Below, one piece after another: positions 41,072-49,574 of a stretch of 64,000 nucleotides of DNA. Below the pieces are notes generated by a model. That model made no database searches, was not told the origin of the DNA, and saw only the letters and a list, made by a program, of their open reading frames with translations. A program made the translations under genes and the position numbers. The DNA comes from Prauserella_A sp040635515 (GTDB taxonomy: Bacteria; Actinomycetota; Actinomycetes; Mycobacteriales; Pseudonocardiaceae), in NCBI GenBank assembly GCA_040635515.1, contig JBEYHY010000005.1, forward strand, positions 682,001 to 746,000, in the 5' to 3' direction. How positions within the stretch are numbered: the stretch's first letter is position 1; the number at the start of each line of letters is the position of its first letter.

Positions 41072-42295
41072 CTAACTCGTCCTCGTCGCGGCCTCTCCCG
41101 TCGGCGTTGACGTCGGCGCCGTGGGCGTCGGGGTTTCGCTGGGGTCGGTCGGCTCGCAGTCAGGCGGTGTCGGCGATGGTGTCGGAGTCGTCGTCTCGCC
41201 GGGCTCGGTCGGCGTCGGTGTCGGCGTGGGCTCTGTTGGTTCTGTTGGTTCTGTTGGTTCTGTGGGCTCTGTGGGTTCCGTGGGCTCGCACGAATCGTCC
41301 GGCGGCGTCGTGGATGTTGGGGGCGGGGTCGTGGTGCTCGGCGGCGGGGTGGTTGTGCCCGGCAGCGATGGCCCCGGCGTCGGAGTCGGCGACGGAGTGG
41401 AGCTCGGGGGCCGTGAGGTACTCGGCGGCGGTGGCACCGGCGAAGGCGCCTCCGTCGTGGTCACCGGAGGAGCGCCGAGCGGAATCTCGCTGTCGGGAAC
41501 CGTCGAAACCCCGTTCCGATAGGCCTCGGCCCACAAGATCACGGTCTCCACATAGGTGTCGGAGTTGTTGTAGCGGTAGATCGCGGCGCGAAGCTGATCG
41601 TCCTTAGCGAGGTCGAGGCCACCCGAGCACAGGTACTTACCTGTCGCCACGGTGGCGTCGAAGATGTTGTTGGGGTTCTTTTCCCCGTCTCCGTTGCCGT
41701 CCGCCGCGTACCTGGCCCAGGTGCCGGGAATGAACTGTGTCGGCCCGACGGCACGGTCCCACACCTTGTCGCCGTCGTAGCGGCCGCCGTCGGTGTCCGG
41801 AATGGCCGCGACGGGCCCGACTCCATTGAGCACGGGGCCGAGAATGGGTTCGAGGGTGTCGCCGTTGGCGTCGACGTAGCCGCCACGCGCGTGATTGGAC
41901 TCGATGCGGCCGATGCTCGCGATCAAAGCCCAGTCGATGTTGCAGGAGGGAGATTCGGCGGCCACGACGCGAGCCGCGTTGCGGTACGCCTCAAGCGCGG
42001 TGGCCGGGATGCCCAGTGGTCCGGGCGCGGGAAGTTCGTAGGCGGGAAGATCCTCGGGATCGGGAGGCCCCGGCAGGCTGCCATCCACCGAGATCGGCTG
42101 GTTCCCCGGCGGATACCCGCCTTCGAGAGCCATGTTCGCGGTGTACTCGGTGGCCGCGGAATACACCCATTGACTTGCGTTCTCACTCAGCACGGCAGCG
42201 GGAAGAACACCGAGCGTGCCGCAGACGAAAGCGACGACAACCTTGTGCCGTCTGCCGAATCTTCGAAGCACGCCAGGGGTTCGGGTATCGCTCAC
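41072..42295 (-). CDS. Lytic transglycosylase-like protein with Thr/Pro-rich tail
   Basis: 407 aa. Signal/anchor at ~18-38 (VVVAFVCGTLGVLPAAVLS). The murein hydrolase domain (~125-265) has IASIGRIESNHARGGYVDAN with the catalytic Glu in RIESNH, and VGPTQFIPGTWARY. The last ~125 residues are low-complexity TPSP and (TEP)6 repeats, coded by six 9-bp repeats at 41229-41282; this is a wall-spanning spacer. Also present as a shorter paralogue at 46314-47108. Confidence 0.85.
   Translation of the reverse strand: MSDTRTPGVLRRFGRRHKVVVAFVCGTLGVLPAAVLSENASQWVYSAATEYTANMALEGGYPPGNQPISVDGSLPGPPDPEDLPAYELPAPGPLGIPATALEAYRNAARVVAAESPSCNIDWALIASIGRIESNHARGGYVDANGDTLEPILGPVLNGVGPVAAIPDTDGGRYDGDKVWDRAVGPTQFIPGTWARYAADGNGDGEKNPNNIFDATVATGKYLCSGGLDLAKDDQLRAAIYRYNNSDTYVETVILWAEAYRNGVSTVPDSEIPLGAPPVTTTEAPSPVPPPPSTSRPPSSTPSPTPTPGPSLPGTTTPPPSTTTPPPTSTTPPDDSCEPTEPTEPTEPTEPTEPTEPTPTPTPTEPGETTTPTPSPTPPDCEPTDPSETPTPTAPTSTPTGEAATRTS
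41229..41282. repeat. 9-bp tandem repeat (six units) coding (TEP)n
   Basis: Six head-to-tail units of the form GGYTCTGTK on the plus strand (one with TCC), inside the Thr/Pro tail of the transglycosylase. Likely length-variable by slippage. Confidence 0.8.
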
Positions 42296-42422
42296 GCCCC
42301 GCCCTCCCCGCTTCCGCCGTCGCGCTGCCGTTCAGCCTATGCGGCCCAGCGTGCCCTACGCACGGTATGGGTTTCATCAACAACGGGGAATTGGTGCGTG
42401 GATTGCTCCACTCGTACCAGCC

Positions 42423-42941
42423 TTACTCGGCCGCGGCCCCCGGAGCGCACTCACCGGCAGGCCACCCCTGCTCTTTCAGCAGCCGCAGAGTTTCGTCACC
42501 AAAAGGGTTCACACCCTCACCGCGGGCAAGAGTGTGCGCGAGGTGTACGTGGAGACACTTGACGCGACCCGGCATCCCGCCCGCACTCACCTCGTGGCCG
42601 AGCGGTTCGATCGCGTCACGCTCGGCCAGGTAGGACTCGTGCGCGCGCAGGTAAGCGGCGGCGAGTTCCTCGTCGGCGGCGAGCCGCTCGGTCATCTCCC
42701 TCATGAGCCCCGACGCCTCCAGCTTGCCGACGAGCGAGGCCAGCGCCGGGCACGTCAGGTAGTACAACGTGGGAAAGGGCGTGCCGTCCTCAAGGCGAGG
42801 GCTGGTCTGGACGACGGCCGGATGCCCGCTCGGGCAGCGGGCCGCGACGGTCCGCAGCGCCCTCGGCGGCCTGCCGAGCTGGCCTGCGATGACGTCCTTG
42901 TCCTCATCGGACACGGGTTCGAACTCGGTTTTATCCACCAC
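42423..42941 (-). CDS. DUF501-family protein
   Basis: 172 aa. DUF501 proteins are found beside ftsB and ppx in Actinobacteria. The segment VAARCPSGHPAVVQTSPRL, FPTLYYLTCPALASLVGKLE and the C-terminal CLHVHLAHTLARGEGVNPF with its Cys/His residues fit. It overlaps ftsB by 11 nt. Function not established. Confidence 0.85.
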   Translation of the reverse strand: MVDKTEFEPVSDEDKDVIAGQLGRPPRALRTVAARCPSGHPAVVQTSPRLEDGTPFPTLYYLTCPALASLVGKLEASGLMREMTERLAADEELAAAYLRAHESYLAERDAIEPLGHEVSAGGMPGRVKCLHVHLAHTLARGEGVNPFGDETLRLLKEQGWPAGECAPGAAAE

Positions 42942-43458
42942 TGTTGACGCTGTCCCACAACCGCTCGTACCAAGCGCCCTGAGGCGCGGCCTGATCGCCG
43001 TCCTCCGGACGCTGTTCCTGTTCCTTGTCCTCAGGCAACTGCACCATGTAGGGCGTCTCGCCCGGCATGACGTACCGCAGCCTCCGCCGTGCCTCGGCCT
43101 CCACCTGCGCGGGATCGGCGAGTTCGGCCTTGCGGTCCTCCAGCGTGGCCACCTGCTGCCGCAGTTCGGCCTGCTTGGCCTCCTGCTCCGCGACGTCGGC
43201 CTTCTGCGCGAAGTACGTACGCAGCGGCACGGCGATCGTGAAGGCGAGCGCGCAGACCACGATCGCGACGAGCGCCGCCCTGCGCGTCGTGGACATGCCG
43301 AGCACCTTGGCCGCGCTCGACTCCCGCGTCGCGCTCAGCCCCCGGCGCAACCTCGACGTGCGCTTCTCCGTGCGGCGCCCGCGCTCGGGGCGGCGGGAGG
43401 ACGAGCTGGAAGCCCGCCCTCCGCCTCGCCTGCTTCGTGCCCTGCCCCGCTCGGCCAC
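42931..43458 (-). CDS. ftsB: Septum formation initiator FtsB/DivIC
   Basis: 175 aa. A basic ~55-aa N-terminus, one membrane helix (AALVAIVVCALAFTIAVPL, ~61-79), a coiled coil (QEAKQAELRQQVATLEDRKA) and the conserved EAEARRRLRYVMPGET motif. Part of the divisome with FtsL/FtsQ. Eno lies 6 nt upstream and DUF501 overlaps downstream, the usual eno-ftsB-DUF501-ppx order. Confidence 0.9.
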   Translation of the reverse strand: MAERGRARSRRGGGRASSSSSRRPERGRRTEKRTSRLRRGLSATRESSAAKVLGMSTTRRAALVAIVVCALAFTIAVPLRTYFAQKADVAEQEAKQAELRQQVATLEDRKAELADPAQVEAEARRRLRYVMPGETPYMVQLPEDKEQEQRPEDGDQAAPQGAWYERLWDSVNSGG

Positions 43459-43464
43459 CGCTCG

Positions 43465-44751
43465 TCAGCTCTCCAGGGAGAATCTCGGGAAGGCGAGGTC
43501 ACCCGCATAACGCGCCGCGTCGCCCAGCGTCTCCTCGATCCGCAGCAGCTGGTTGTACTTCGCGACCCGCTCGCCACGGGCGGGCGCGCCGGTCTTGATC
43601 TGCCCGACACCGGTGGCGACGGCGAGGTCGGCGATCGTGGTGTCCTCCGTCTCGCCGGAACGGTGGCTCATCATGCACTTGTAGCCGTAGGACGTGGCGA
43701 GCGTGATCGCGTCGAGCGTCTCCGACAGCGTGCCGATCTGGTTGACCTTCACCAGCAGCGCGTTGGCCGCCCGCCGGGTGATGCCCTCCTCAAGCCGGTC
43801 GGGGTTGGTGACGAACAGGTCGTCGCCGACGATCTGCACGCGCTCACCGAGCTCGTCGGTCATGCGGACCCAGCCGTCCCAGTCGTCCTCGGAGAGCGGG
43901 TCCTCGATCGACACCAGCGGGTAGCCGTCGACCAACTCCGTGTAGTAGCCGATGAGCTGCTCCGCGCTGCGCTTGGAGCCCTCGAAGGTGTAGGCGCCGT
44001 CGGAGTAGAACTCGGTCGCGGCGACGTCGAGCGCCAGCGCCACATCGCGGCCCGGCTTGAAGCCGGCCTTCTCGATGGCGGTGATGATCAGGTCGAGCGC
44101 TTCCCTGTTGTTTCCGAGGCTGGGGGCGAAACCGCCCTCGTCGCCGAGCCCAGTCGAGAGGCCGCGCCCCTTGAGCACCGACTTCAGCGAGTGGTAGACC
44201 TCGGCGCCCCAGCGAAGGGATTCGCGGAAGGACACCGCGCCTATGGGCGCGATCATGAATTCCTGAATGTCCACGTCGGTGTCGGCGTGCGCGCCACCGT
44301 TGAGGATGTTCAGCATCGGAACGGGAAGCACGTGGGCGTTCGGCCCACCGAGGTAGCGGAACAACTCCAGGTCAGCCGAGTCGGCCGCGGCCTTGGCCAC
44401 CGCGAGCGAGACGCCGAGAATGGCGTTGGCGCCGAGCCGCGACTTGTCGGGCGTCCCGTCAAGGTCGAGCAGCTTCTGGTCGACGATCCGCTGGTCGACC
44501 GCGTCGACACCGGCGAGGTCGGGGCCGATCTCGTCGAGTACGGCGGCAACCGCGCGCTCGACTCCCTTGCCCCCGTACCGCGACGCGTCACCGTCCCGCA
44601 ACTCGACGGCTTCGTGCTCGCCGGTGGAGGCGCCGGAAGGGACAGCGGCCCTCGCCACGGTGTGATCGTCGAGAGCGACCTCCACCTCAACGGTCGGGTT
44701 GCCACGAGAGTCCAGAATCTCCCGTGCGCCCACCTGCTCGATAACCGCCAC
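43465..44751 (-). CDS. eno: Enolase
   Basis: 428 aa, the expected length. It starts AVIEQVGAREILDSRGNPTV. Catalytic features: GGAHADTDVDIQEFMI, GDEGGFAP (Glu/Lys region), SIEDPLSEDDWDGW with metal Asp/Glu, and MSHRSGETEDTTIADLAV near the C-terminus. GTG 44751 is chosen because it gives the canonical N-terminus; the open frame continues to 44817 without support. Interconverts 2-phosphoglycerate and phosphoenolpyruvate. Confidence 0.95.
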   Translation of the reverse strand: MAVIEQVGAREILDSRGNPTVEVEVALDDHTVARAAVPSGASTGEHEAVELRDGDASRYGGKGVERAVAAVLDEIGPDLAGVDAVDQRIVDQKLLDLDGTPDKSRLGANAILGVSLAVAKAAADSADLELFRYLGGPNAHVLPVPMLNILNGGAHADTDVDIQEFMIAPIGAVSFRESLRWGAEVYHSLKSVLKGRGLSTGLGDEGGFAPSLGNNREALDLIITAIEKAGFKPGRDVALALDVAATEFYSDGAYTFEGSKRSAEQLIGYYTELVDGYPLVSIEDPLSEDDWDGWVRMTDELGERVQIVGDDLFVTNPDRLEEGITRRAANALLVKVNQIGTLSETLDAITLATSYGYKCMMSHRSGETEDTTIADLAVATGVGQIKTGAPARGERVAKYNQLLRIEETLGDAARYAGDLAFPRFSLES

Positions 44752-44860
44752 GCCTATGCTCCTCACCCGGTTGTGCCAGCGACGACGGCACCCAGCGTAG
44801 TCGCACCCCCTGGTCACCCGTTGGAGGCTCGCAGCGCGCGGCGGCTCCTGTTCGTGCTAG

Positions 44861-45331
44861 CTACTCCGGCCTGATCTCCTGCCAGCCCGCAGGCAGTTCG
44901 ACCGTGTCGGATACGCGCTGCCAGAAGGCCCAGCTGTTGCCCCCGATGTCCTGCACCGTGAACAACCTGGCGCCGTAAGGCTGGTTCTGCGGAGCCGTAA
45001 CCTCGACGGTGTCGTTCACCGCCTCGCACACCCTGCGGTGCTGGGCGTCGACGTCGTCGACGTACACGACGTTGAGCTGGCCGACAGGGCCGTCTACGCC
45101 CTTGCCTTCCCAGTAGTCGGCGCCGACGGCCGTGAGCTGGATCTCCGAGGCACCCGCGAGCACGGTCGCCTGGAAAACCTCACCGGCGGTGTCCACGTAA
45201 CGCACCTTCTCGGTGAAGCCGAACACCCGCGTCAGCCACGCCAGCGCCTCCGTGGCGTCCGTGTAGTACAGGTACGGCGCGAGGCCGAGATAGCTCGGGA
45301 CTTCGTCGCTCATGGCCGGGTAGTCCATCAC
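44861..45331 (-). CDS. VOC-superfamily (glyoxalase-like) protein
   Basis: 156 aa, two betaalphabetabetabeta repeats. SYLGLAPYLYYTDATEALAW and VVYVDDVDAQHRRVCEAV mark the two modules. Candidate metal ligands are Glu/Gln/His at variable places (VEVTAPQ, FQATVLAG), not the full set of glyoxalase I. Start at GTG 45331, or at ATG 45313 (MSDEVPSYL). Enzymatic role unknown. Confidence 0.8.
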   Translation of the reverse strand: MMDYPAMSDEVPSYLGLAPYLYYTDATEALAWLTRVFGFTEKVRYVDTAGEVFQATVLAGASEIQLTAVGADYWEGKGVDGPVGQLNVVYVDDVDAQHRRVCEAVNDTVEVTAPQNQPYGARLFTVQDIGGNSWAFWQRVSDTVELPAGWQEIRPE

Positions 45332-45361
45332 ACCGCCGGACCAACGCGAGACTCACCCCGC

Positions 45362-45760
45362 TCACACATCCGCGCAACCGTCTTCGATCTCGACGGTCCG
45401 GCCGGGGCCGAAGTACTCGCGTGGTCCCTCTTTCGCCGGTGCTCCCATCGGCTGAGGTTCGAGGTAGCTCGGCGCGAGCAGGCCCTTCTTCGAAGCAGAG
45501 CACGACATCGAATAGTCGAACCCGGAGAACCGCTCGTAGTAGATGCCGTCGTTCCGGTCACTGCCCACCTCGTCGTGGACGAGGAAGGAGCCGGTCGCTG
45601 TACTCACCGAGCGCGCGTGACGGAACCGCCGCCGGGGCTGCTGCCCCAGATGGCGACCTGCCTGCGCCTTCCCTTGCGGGCACGCCTGCGTGCCTTGTGT
45701 TCCTCCCACCGGTTCCGCTTGAGATCGCGCAGGCCGATGGTCGAAGGGATCAGGTTTCAC
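45362..45760 (-). CDS. Hypothetical protein (132 aa)
   Basis: GTG 45760 with GGAGG 6 nt upstream. The first half is polar and basic (QGTQACPQGKAQAG), the second half protein-like (FLVHDEVGSDRNDGIYYERF, ASKKGLLAPSYLEPQPMG). No family recognised. The other frame on the same strand also reads as a basic peptide there, so the frame is not certain. Confidence 0.4.
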   Translation of the reverse strand: MKPDPFDHRPARSQAEPVGGTQGTQACPQGKAQAGRHLGQQPRRRFRHARSVSTATGSFLVHDEVGSDRNDGIYYERFSGFDYSMSCSASKKGLLAPSYLEPQPMGAPAKEGPREYFGPGRTVEIEDGCADV

Positions 45761-45901
45761 GGGATGTTCCTCCAGAAAATGCGAAATCGACCATGGTCGA
45801 TCGCATCGGGCATCGCGTTAGGCCGTCCCGGTGATCAAGACCGGTTCGCAACATCAACGGGGGTCGAGAAACGGCGATTCCGGAGGTAACGTCGGGGGAC
45901 C

Positions 45902-46303
45902 ATGGTTGACGAGGAGCCAACACCGGAACCGAATGGCGAAACCAGGTTCCACGCCTTCCGTCAGGCCGAGGCCCTGGTGCGAAGGCGGCCGCTTGACGCT
46001 TTGAAGGCCCTCGAACCGGTACTCGACGCCGATTCCGACAAGCCGAGCGTGCAACTTCTCGCCGGACGCGCCTACTTCCACTCGGCGCAACTCGGCCGTG
46101 CTGAACGGGCTCTGACGCGAGTGGTCGAACTCGATCCTTCGGACCACTACGCCAGGTTCGTACTTGGCAGAACCCTCCAGCGCCTCGGCCGATTGGTCGA
46201 GGCGCTCGCACAACTGCGAATGGCGTCGGCGATGAACCCGGTCCCCGAATACCAGGACGCGATCAGCGAAGTCGTCGCGAGGCTCGCGCTCGGCAACAGG
46301 TGA
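45902..46303 (+). CDS. Tetratricopeptide repeat protein
   Basis: 133 aa with about three TPR units at ~15-120: HAFRQAEALVRRRPLDALKA, LLAGRAYFHSAQLGRAERAL and RFVLGRTLQRLGRLVEALAQ. Such modules bind partner peptides. GGAGG lies ~15 nt before the ATG. No signal peptide. Not in an operon: it is convergent with the transglycosylase gene. Partner unknown. Confidence 0.8.
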   Translation: MVDEEPTPEPNGETRFHAFRQAEALVRRRPLDALKALEPVLDADSDKPSVQLLAGRAYFHSAQLGRAERALTRVVELDPSDHYARFVLGRTLQRLGRLVEALAQLRMASAMNPVPEYQDAISEVVARLALGNR

Positions 46304-46313
46304 ACCGCCGCGC

Positions 46314-47108
46314 TCAGGCGGTCGCCTCGGCATAGGATTCGGCCGCGGCGAACACTTCCCGCCCGTAGCCGACGGAAACGTTGTAGGTCAGCACGGCGTC
46401 CCACCAGCCTTCCGGCGTGCTCAGGTCCCTTCCGTTCCAGCACAGGTACCTTGCCGCCGCCAGCGCGGCATCATCGATGTTCTGCGGGTCGGGCTCTCCC
46501 CCGTCGCGCACCGCCCTCTTGCCCCAGCGTTCCCACGTCGCAGGCAGGAACTGCATCGGGCCGACCGCGCGATCCCATTTCCGGTCGGCGTCGAGTTTCC
46601 CGTCGTCGGTGTCCCTGATCTCCTTCACGCCCGGCGACCCGTCGAGCGGTATGCCGACGATCGGCGACGTCGGCATACCGTTGTCCTTGATCTCGCCACC
46701 GCCGATGGTGCCGTGCCGCGACTCCACCCTGCCGATCCCGGCGAGCGTCCCCCACGACAACCGGCATCCCGGCTGTTCGCCACGCAGCCACATCTCGGCC
46801 CTGCCATAGGCGGCGAGCACCCGAGGCGGCACACCGGTGCTCTCCGAAACCTCGTCTGCCCACGCCTCCAGTTCGGCCTGGTCCGAAGCATTGGGGCGGT
46901 CGACGGGAGCCGCGACCGCGGCCCTCGGTGCCTTCGCGCGCGGCTCCGGCTGCGGAGTATCGGCAGGGGTCCGCGGAGCCGCGGCCACGTCCTGCCCGCC
47001 CCCGTCCTCCCTGCGAACGCCGATCGTGAAGATGAGCGTCAGCCCGGTGGCCACGACAAGCAAGGTGAGCGCGAGCCTGCCCAGCAGGGGACGCGGCAGA
47101 TCGATCAC
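46314..47108 (-). CDS. Lytic transglycosylase-like protein (paralogue)
   Basis: 264 aa. Membrane anchor at ~9-28 (LLGRLALTLLVVATGLTLIF), an Ala/Pro linker, then a murein hydrolase domain: LAGIGRVESRHGTIGGGEIK (catalytic Glu) and VGPMQFLPATWERWG. It is related to 41072-42295 but lacks the TEP tail. Acts on peptidoglycan outside the membrane. Start GTG 47108. Confidence 0.85.
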   Translation of the reverse strand: MIDLPRPLLGRLALTLLVVATGLTLIFTIGVRREDGGGQDVAAAPRTPADTPQPEPRAKAPRAAVAAPVDRPNASDQAELEAWADEVSESTGVPPRVLAAYGRAEMWLRGEQPGCRLSWGTLAGIGRVESRHGTIGGGEIKDNGMPTSPIVGIPLDGSPGVKEIRDTDDGKLDADRKWDRAVGPMQFLPATWERWGKRAVRDGGEPDPQNIDDAALAAARYLCWNGRDLSTPEGWWDAVLTYNVSVGYGREVFAAAESYAEATA

Positions 47109-47125
47109 CCGGTCAGGTTACGTGG

Positions 47126-48079
47126 TTATGCGGGCCAGAACCTGCGCCACCCGTCGGCATCGAGGCCGGTCGGATCGAATCCAGCCGCCTTCGCCGCGGC
47201 CTCGGCCGTCCTCACTCGCTCGGCGAACTCGCGGGCGACGGCCCGCAAAGCCACCTCCGGGTCGACCCCTGCCCTGCGCGCGGCCGCGGCGATCCGGAAC
47301 AACTTCGCGCCCTCGTCGCTGCCCGAGGGAAACAGATCGAACGGCAGGCCGACCCTTCCCGTGCGCTGACCGAGCTTTCCGGCGAGCGCCGCAGCGGGCT
47401 GACCGGCGGCAACACCATCCACAATGGACTCACGGCGTTTCTCGGTCTGCTTCAGCTCTTCCCACCGCTGTTGCTGGTGCTCCACGGTGCTGACCCGCTC
47501 GCCCTTCGCGAAAACGTGCGGATGCCTGCCGACCAGCTTCGTCACCAGGTCGTCAGCAACGTCGTCGATGTCGAACGGTGCCTCGTCCTCCGCCGCGACC
47601 CTGGCGTGGAAAAGGACCTGTAGCAACACATCGCCCAGTTCCTCCCTCATCGCCGCGCGGTCGCCATCCTCGATGGCGTCGAGCAGTTCGAAGGTCTCCT
47701 CGACCAGGTACTGGCGCAGCGACGTGTGTGTCTGCACCGCGTCCCAAGGGCACCCGCCTGGCGAGCGGAGCCGGTCCATCACGTCGGCTGCCCGCACCAG
47801 CGGCGGTACCGGGGACGTCAGCACCACCGCGCCGCCCGCGACGAGTGCCGCCGCGCCCTCGTCGCTCTCGCTCGCGGCGACCAGAACGACGCCGGGCAAC
47901 GCGACCAGCTCAGCGGGCTGAGGAGCGCGCTTCACATCGAGCGCGGCACGGGTTTCGTCGGGAAGGTCGGCGGAAGCGTAGACGTACTCCGCCGACCGCA
48001 GGGCGGGTAGCGCCGCGGCAGGGAGAACCGCCGGAAGCGCCCGGGATACGAGCACCACCGTCGGGGAAGACCAGGTCAT
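47126..48079 (-). CDS. mazG: Nucleoside triphosphate pyrophosphohydrolase
   Basis: 317 aa. The ~90-aa N-terminal extension is non-MazG; the all-alpha domain (~110-200) has CPWDAVQTHTSLRQYLVEET (Glu metal ligands), FELLDAIEDGD and MREELGDVLLQVLFHARVAA. The C-terminal half is partly degenerate as in actinobacterial MazG. It hydrolyses dNTPs/NTPs to monophosphates. ATG overlaps the upstream lipoprotein stop (ATGA). Confidence 0.9.
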   Translation of the reverse strand: MTWSSPTVVLVSRALPAVLPAAALPALRSAEYVYASADLPDETRAALDVKRAPQPAELVALPGVVLVAASESDEGAAALVAGGAVVLTSPVPPLVRAADVMDRLRSPGGCPWDAVQTHTSLRQYLVEETFELLDAIEDGDRAAMREELGDVLLQVLFHARVAAEDEAPFDIDDVADDLVTKLVGRHPHVFAKGERVSTVEHQQQRWEELKQTEKRRESIVDGVAAGQPAAALAGKLGQRTGRVGLPFDLFPSGSDEGAKLFRIAAAARRAGVDPEVALRAVAREFAERVRTAEAAAKAAGFDPTGLDADGWRRFWPA

Positions 48080-49026
48080 GGCTGCACGGTACGTGATGGG
48101 AACTGGTAACCGGTGACCTCGTCCTCATTCGCCACAGGCGCGAGACTCGCCGCGTCCCACACGCCGTACCGGGGGTTGACCCTCACTCCGAGTTCGTCGG
48201 CGATGGGCTGCAACTGCCGCAATCCGGCCCAGTACAGGGTTTCCGGGTCGGCACCCTGCGCCTGCGGCTGCCCGCCCTCGTCCGCGACCGTGCGGTCGGC
48301 GACGAGCGCGACCAGCCAGCCGGTCTGCTGCTGGCTCGGCTGGATGACCAGCACGGTGCCCTCCGAAGCGCCGAAGACCGCGCTTCCCGCGAGTTCGGGC
48401 TGCGTCAGCAGAGCCTCGGCCAGCGAGAGCTTCTGGTCGATGACCTGATGTCCCGCCGAGGCCACCAGCGAAGCAGCGTTGGCCGGATCCGCCGCGATCT
48501 TCTTGCCGAGCGCGAGCGCCTGGTCCTTGGCGGTCGAGCCGGGAGACTCCGAGACGATGGCCGTTCCGACGAGCTGGACCGAAAGCCGGTCGGCGTACTC
48601 GGTGGCGAGTTGCTGCAGCAGAACCTGGTCGCCCGCGACGTCCTTGACCCGGTCGGGGCCGATGCCCGCGTCCTTGGAAACCGCGTCGACGCCCCCGCTC
48701 GCCTGGATGAGCTCCTGGACGGCGGCCGGGTCGGCGCGCAGATCGTCGCGCTCGGCGGCGATGGTGACGAGCTCGTGGACGATCTGACCGCGCACGATCT
48801 CGCGGGACTGGAGGTCGAGCTTGCGTTGCTCCTTCGCCTGCTCCGCGGCGGGAACATTGTCCAGTAGCCACTGGACTTCCTGCTGGACCTCGGCGAGCGG
48901 GATCGAACGGTCGCCGATGATGGCGGCCGAGTCGACCTGGCTCGGTCCGGACGCGCAACCGGAGAGCACAAGTCCGGCGATCAGCGCGGTGGCCAGGACG
49001 GCGGGGCGGCGAATGATCCGGATCAC
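48076..49026 (-). CDS. SurA N-terminal-like lipoprotein
   Basis: 316 aa. The lipobox is LVLSGCASG (~19-27). The domain has IIGDRSIPLAEVQQEVQWLL and the helical SurA_N-like core (IVHELVTIAAERDDLRADPA). No PpiC parvulin domain is obvious. GTG 49026 is chosen because GAGAGGG lies ~8 nt upstream and gives the signal peptide; the frame further upstream crosses the 21-bp repeats and is rejected. Coupled with mazG. Confidence 0.8.
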   Translation of the reverse strand: MIRIIRRPAVLATALIAGLVLSGCASGPSQVDSAAIIGDRSIPLAEVQQEVQWLLDNVPAAEQAKEQRKLDLQSREIVRGQIVHELVTIAAERDDLRADPAAVQELIQASGGVDAVSKDAGIGPDRVKDVAGDQVLLQQLATEYADRLSVQLVGTAIVSESPGSTAKDQALALGKKIAADPANAASLVASAGHQVIDQKLSLAEALLTQPELAGSAVFGASEGTVLVIQPSQQQTGWLVALVADRTVADEGGQPQAQGADPETLYWAGLRQLQPIADELGVRVNPRYGVWDAASLAPVANEDEVTGYQFPSRTVQP

Positions 49027-49109
49027 AGGCGGTACCCTCTCACATCCCTGACCGCCCATGGCAAGGGAGCAGCCAAGTCCCGGCGCGCGGGGGTACAGGC
49101 GATTGTCGG

Positions 49110-49298
49110 CGAGTCCCGCACTCCGGTGGCCGAGTTCCGCACTCGGGCCACCGAGTTCTGCGCTGGGGACGTCGAGATCCGCACCCACGTCGCCGAGATC
49201 CGCACTCGGGACGTCGAGATCCGCACCCACGTCGCCGAGATCCGCACCCACGTCGTCGAGATCCGCACTCGGGACGTCGAGATCCGCACTCGAACACG
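49110..49298. repeat. Nine 21-bp tandem units
   Basis: Units start CGAGTTCCGCACTCGGGC or CGAGATCCGCAC..., at 49110, 49131, 49152, 49173, 49194, 49215, 49236, 49257 and 49278. Two unit types alternate (ending CTCGGGACGT or CCACGTCGC). The first three carry TTC or TCC in place of ATC. Contiguous with no spacers, so not a CRISPR. Confidence 0.9.
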
Positions 49299-49439
49299 CA
49301 CGGGCACGTCTGGTCGCGAATCGTGCCGGGCAACGGCGCGAACGGGCATCCGGCGCCGCCCGTGCCGCTTGCCCGGTCGCGGCTCCGGCGCGCTACCCGG
49401 CCCGGGATGTCCGGGCCGGCGGCTCGCTCCGCTCTCGCG

Positions 49440-49543
49440 GCTTGAACGCGGAACTCGCGGCCCCCAATGCAGAACTCGGCGTCCCGAGTGCGGAACTCGC
49501 GGTCCCCAGCGCAGACCTCGGCGTCCTGAGCGGGGGACTCACC
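49440..49543. repeat. Inverted cluster of the 21-bp unit
   Basis: Four full 21-bp units on the opposite orientation (49453, 49474, 49495, 49516) plus partial ones. The reverse complement of 49474-49494 region reads CGAGTTCCGCACTCGGGACG, the same core as the left cluster. The two clusters could fold on each other. Confidence 0.85.
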
Positions 49544-49574
49544 GGCACTGACACACCGGCGTCGGCGGGCTGGG

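Larger units (their letters stand above)
49027..49574. other. Intergenic region with 21-bp minisatellite in both orientations
   Basis: 548 nt between two minus-strand genes. It holds nine 21-bp units (49110-49298), a ~140-nt spacer (49299-49439), then about four inverted units (49440-49543). No ORF with a plausible start signal. The promoter of the mazG operon must lie at its left end. Confidence 0.8.

Noticed and set aside
43465..44817. Enolase beginning at 44817
   Set aside because: Adds 22 residues not found in enolases; GTG 44751 gives the standard N-terminus.
45854..46333. Minus-strand ORF opposite the TPR gene
   Set aside because: The plus strand shows clear TPR periodicity; the minus frame has no motif.
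49110..49298. CRISPR array
   Set aside because: Units are contiguous with no unique spacers and no cas genes are present.
49126..49551. Plus-strand ORF with heptad repeats (EIRTHVA-like)
   Set aside because: A by-product of the 21-bp repeat; no start signal, and the frame runs through intergenic repeats.
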